This document shows positions 45,980 to 47,943 of a stretch of 47,943 bases of DNA, in pieces. Positions within the stretch are counted from its first letter, which is position 1. Each line of letters begins with the position of its first letter. The translations under genes and the position numbers were made by a program. Source of the stretch: Acidobacteriaceae bacterium (GTDB taxonomy: Bacteria; Acidobacteriota; Terriglobia; Terriglobales; Acidobacteriaceae); NCBI GenBank assembly GCA_027306695.1, contig DAHUZH010000011.1, positions 1 through 47,943 on the forward strand. The letters run 5' to 3'. The notes beneath the pieces were generated by a model. The model was not told where the DNA came from. It did not search any database and saw nothing but the letters and a program-made list of their open reading frames with translations.

Positions 45980-47325
45980 GAAAACTCTTTGGGACCGACG
46001 GAATTCGCAGCGTCGCGGGCCAGTTTCCGCTCGACAAAAAAACGGTGTACGCCATTGGCCTCGCCCTGGCCCACTCCTTGAAGAAGCAAACAGCAGCCCC
46101 GCATGTGGTGATGGGCATGGACACGCGGGAATCCGGCCCGTGGATTGCCTCCGCGCTGACCCATGGCCTGCGCGACGGCGGCGTGAAGACGACCAGTGCT
46201 GGCGTGATTCCAACACCAGGCATTGCTTACCTGGCGCATACGTGCGGGTTCGCCGCCGGCATTGTAATTTCAGCCTCGCACAATTCATGGGAAGACAACG
46301 GCATAAAAATCTTCGGCGCAGACGGCTACAAACTGGCCGACCAAGTCGAGCTGAACATCGAACACGAAATCTTCGACAAGCTGTCGCAGATCGAAGAGCC
46401 GGATTTGTCCGCAGCCGATGCGCCCGTAATTGACAGCTCTCTGTCCACGGCCTACATCGAATTTTTGCGTAGCCAGGTCCCGAAGTTGCGGCTGGATGGA
46501 AAAACGATTGTCGTCGATTGCGCCAACGGCGCGGCCAGCGCGATTGCGCCGCAACTGCTGGCCCACTTCGGCGGCAAGCTGGTCTTGACGCACACCACGC
46601 CGAATGGCCGCAACATCAACGAACACTGCGGCGCGCTGCATCCTGAAATCGTCGCCAAAGAAGTAGTCGCCAATCGCGCCGACCTTGGCATGACCTTCGA
46701 CGGTGACGCCGACCGCGCCTTGTTTGCCGATGAGCATGGCAACGTGGTGAATGGCGACGCGGTGCTGCTGATTGCAGCCCGCGATTTGCAGGCGCGCAAT
46801 TTGCTTCTGACGCAGACTGTCGTCGCCACGACAATGTCGAACATGGGTCTGGAAGCGGCCCTACACACGAATGCCATCCGCATGCTGCGCGCGCCGGTCG
46901 GCGACAAATATGTGCTGGAGGAAATGCAGCGCCACGGCGCGGTGCTGGGCGGTGAACAGTCCGGCCATATTCTTTTTTTGGACCGCAGCACCACTGGAGA
47001 TGGCCTGCTGACCGCCCTGCTCGTCCTTGATATTCTGCATCGCTCCGGCAAAACTCTGTCCGCGCTGAAAAGCGACTTGAAGGTATTTCCGCAGGTGATC
47101 GTGAACGTCCGCGTGCGAGAGAAAAAACCTTTAGAAACTCTGCCGGATGTGATGGCCGCCATCCACGAAGCCGAAACCGCGCTGCATGGCAGTGGGCGCG
47201 TGGTCATTCGCTATTCCGGCACCGAAGTGCTGGCGCGGGTGATGATTGAGGCCGAGTCCGAGGAAGCCATGCAACACCACGCGAACCGCATTGCCGACGC
47301 CATTCGCGCCGAGTTGGGCGTCTGA
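45976..47325 (+). CDS. glmM: Phosphoglucosamine mutase
   Basis: This enzyme converts glucosamine-6-phosphate to glucosamine-1-phosphate for UDP-GlcNAc, and so feeds peptidoglycan and lipopolysaccharide synthesis. It has 449 residues, like E. coli GlmM (445). It begins RKLFGTDGIRS. The phosphoserine loop is SASHN with S101, the metal site is D242-G-D-A-D-R, and the sugar-binding loop GGEQSGH separates it from phosphomannomutases. The C-terminal phosphate loop is RYSGTE. The start overlaps the xseA stop. It converges with polA, with only 15 bases between the two stop codons. Confidence 0.97.
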   Translation: MRKLFGTDGIRSVAGQFPLDKKTVYAIGLALAHSLKKQTAAPHVVMGMDTRESGPWIASALTHGLRDGGVKTTSAGVIPTPGIAYLAHTCGFAAGIVISASHNSWEDNGIKIFGADGYKLADQVELNIEHEIFDKLSQIEEPDLSAADAPVIDSSLSTAYIEFLRSQVPKLRLDGKTIVVDCANGAASAIAPQLLAHFGGKLVLTHTTPNGRNINEHCGALHPEIVAKEVVANRADLGMTFDGDADRALFADEHGNVVNGDAVLLIAARDLQARNLLLTQTVVATTMSNMGLEAALHTNAIRMLRAPVGDKYVLEEMQRHGAVLGGEQSGHILFLDRSTTGDGLLTALLVLDILHRSGKTLSALKSDLKVFPQVIVNVRVREKKPLETLPDVMAAIHEAETALHGSGRVVIRYSGTEVLARVMIEAESEEAMQHHANRIADAIRAELGV

Positions 47326-47340
47326 CGGGTCGCAAAGGAT

Positions 47341-47943
47341 TTATTCCAGATCGCGCCAGTTGGGGCCAACCGCGACATCGGCCACGATGGGGACCTTCAA
47401 TTCGATGACCTGCTCCATCGCCGCCTGGACGCGCTCCCGCACTTCCTCGACTTCTTCCTTCGGCACATCGAAGACCAGTTCATCATGCACCTGCAACACC
47501 ATCCGCGCGCGCAATTTTTGTTCGCGCAACTCGCGCGCAATGCGGATCATGGCCAGCTTGATAAGGTCCGCAGCCGTTCCCTGCAACGGTGTGTTCACGG
47601 CGGTACGCTCGGAAAATCCGCGCATGTTGGCGTTGCGGCTGACGATGTCTGGAATGGGACGGACACGGCCAAACAGCGTGCGCACGCTTTGCGTCTGCCG
47701 GACTTCTTCCAGCGTGCGATCGATAAATGCCCGCACGCCTTGATAGCGCTCGAAATATCGATCGATGTAGATGCGCGCTTCTCCGGGTTCGATGCCCAAC
47801 TGCTGCGCCAGCCCGAACGGCGAGATGCCATAGACGATGCCAAAGTTCACCGCCTTGGCACGATTGCGCGTTTCCTTGTCCATCGATGCAATCGGAACGC
47901 CGAAGACCTCCGACGCCGTGAGTGTGTGAATATCGACGCCTTC
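47341..47943 (-). CDS. polA: DNA polymerase I, C-terminal part (N-terminus beyond right edge)
   Basis: The last 200 residues of family A DNA polymerase are encoded here and the frame is open to the window edge. The fingers/O-helix motif RNRAKAVNFGIVYG (motif B, with the conserved Arg, Lys and Tyr-Gly), RTLFGRVRPIPDI and the palm motif C VHDELVF with the catalytic aspartate are all present. An internal methionine near 47883 (MDKETRN) is not the real start, because the upstream codons (DIHTLTASEVFG) continue the conserved sequence. The enzyme fills gaps in repair and removes RNA primers. Whether the 5'-3' and 3'-5' exonuclease domains are intact cannot be seen. Confidence 0.96.
   Translation of the reverse strand, partial: EGVDIHTLTASEVFGVPIASMDKETRNRAKAVNFGIVYGISPFGLAQQLGIEPGEARIYIDRYFERYQGVRAFIDRTLEEVRQTQSVRTLFGRVRPIPDIVSRNANMRGFSERTAVNTPLQGTAADLIKLAMIRIARELREQKLRARMVLQVHDELVFDVPKEEVEEVRERVQAAMEQVIELKVPIVADVAVGPNWRDLE

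Noticed and set aside
44489..46288. A 599-codon open frame on the minus strand opposite xseA and the start of glmM
   Set aside because: It is Arg/Gln/His-rich with no domain and runs across two clearly recognised plus-strand genes.

Overview
The window looks like a chromosomal segment of an Acidobacteriota bacterium (Terriglobia-like). This is inferred from gene content, not from a marker gene. The evidence is a complete Alternative Complex III plus caa3 oxidase block, a FecR/DUF6600-type exported protein, and dispersed palindromic repeats of the TCATCCTGAG...AGGATGACA type. Base composition is moderately GC-rich throughout. I see no rRNA, tRNA, CRISPR array, prophage or transposase, and the genes are densely packed.

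Layout. (1) 1-6791, minus strand: an MdtABC-like RND efflux operon, with a membrane fusion protein followed by two different RND permeases in tandem; the second runs off the left edge. (2) 7125-10743, plus strand: a three-gene cassette consisting of a HAD-UbiA fusion, a DprE1-like flavoenzyme and a DprE2-like SDR. It matches the mycobacterial route to decaprenyl-phosphoryl-D-arabinofuranose. (3) 10930-15983, plus strand: two MacB/FtsX-type permeases without an ATPase, an HpnI-like glycosyltransferase and a Rieske oxygenase, with palindromic repeats at the last two genes. (4) 16123-19301, minus strand: a GH57 protein and an AlkA-type DNA glycosylase, overlapping by 4 bases.

(5) 19615-33421, plus strand: the respiratory block actABCDEF, a small membrane protein, a SCO copper chaperone and coxBACD. 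Quinol electrons would pass through ACIII to the cytochrome c domain fused to CoxB and on to an A2-type haem-copper oxidase. The block ends in a strong intrinsic terminator. (6) 33533-35240: a small membrane protein and a Kbl-type alpha-oxoamine synthase. (7) 35354-39231, minus strand: a probable outer-membrane protein and the pyrR-pyrB-pyrC pyrimidine operon. (8) 39555-44321: a Tat-exported ferritin-like protein, two minus-strand envelope proteins of unknown function, and a FecR/DUF6600 protein preceded by a long hairpin-rich leader. (9) 44525-47943: xseA, glmM and, convergent to them, the C-terminal part of polA running off the right edge.

The most interesting region is 7-16 kb. A polyprenyl-phosphate-arabinose cassette sits in a Gram-negative-like genome beside an HpnI-like glycosyltransferase, with no visible arabinosyltransferase. 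The second is the 42.19-42.56 kb leader, which may hold an undescribed structured RNA.
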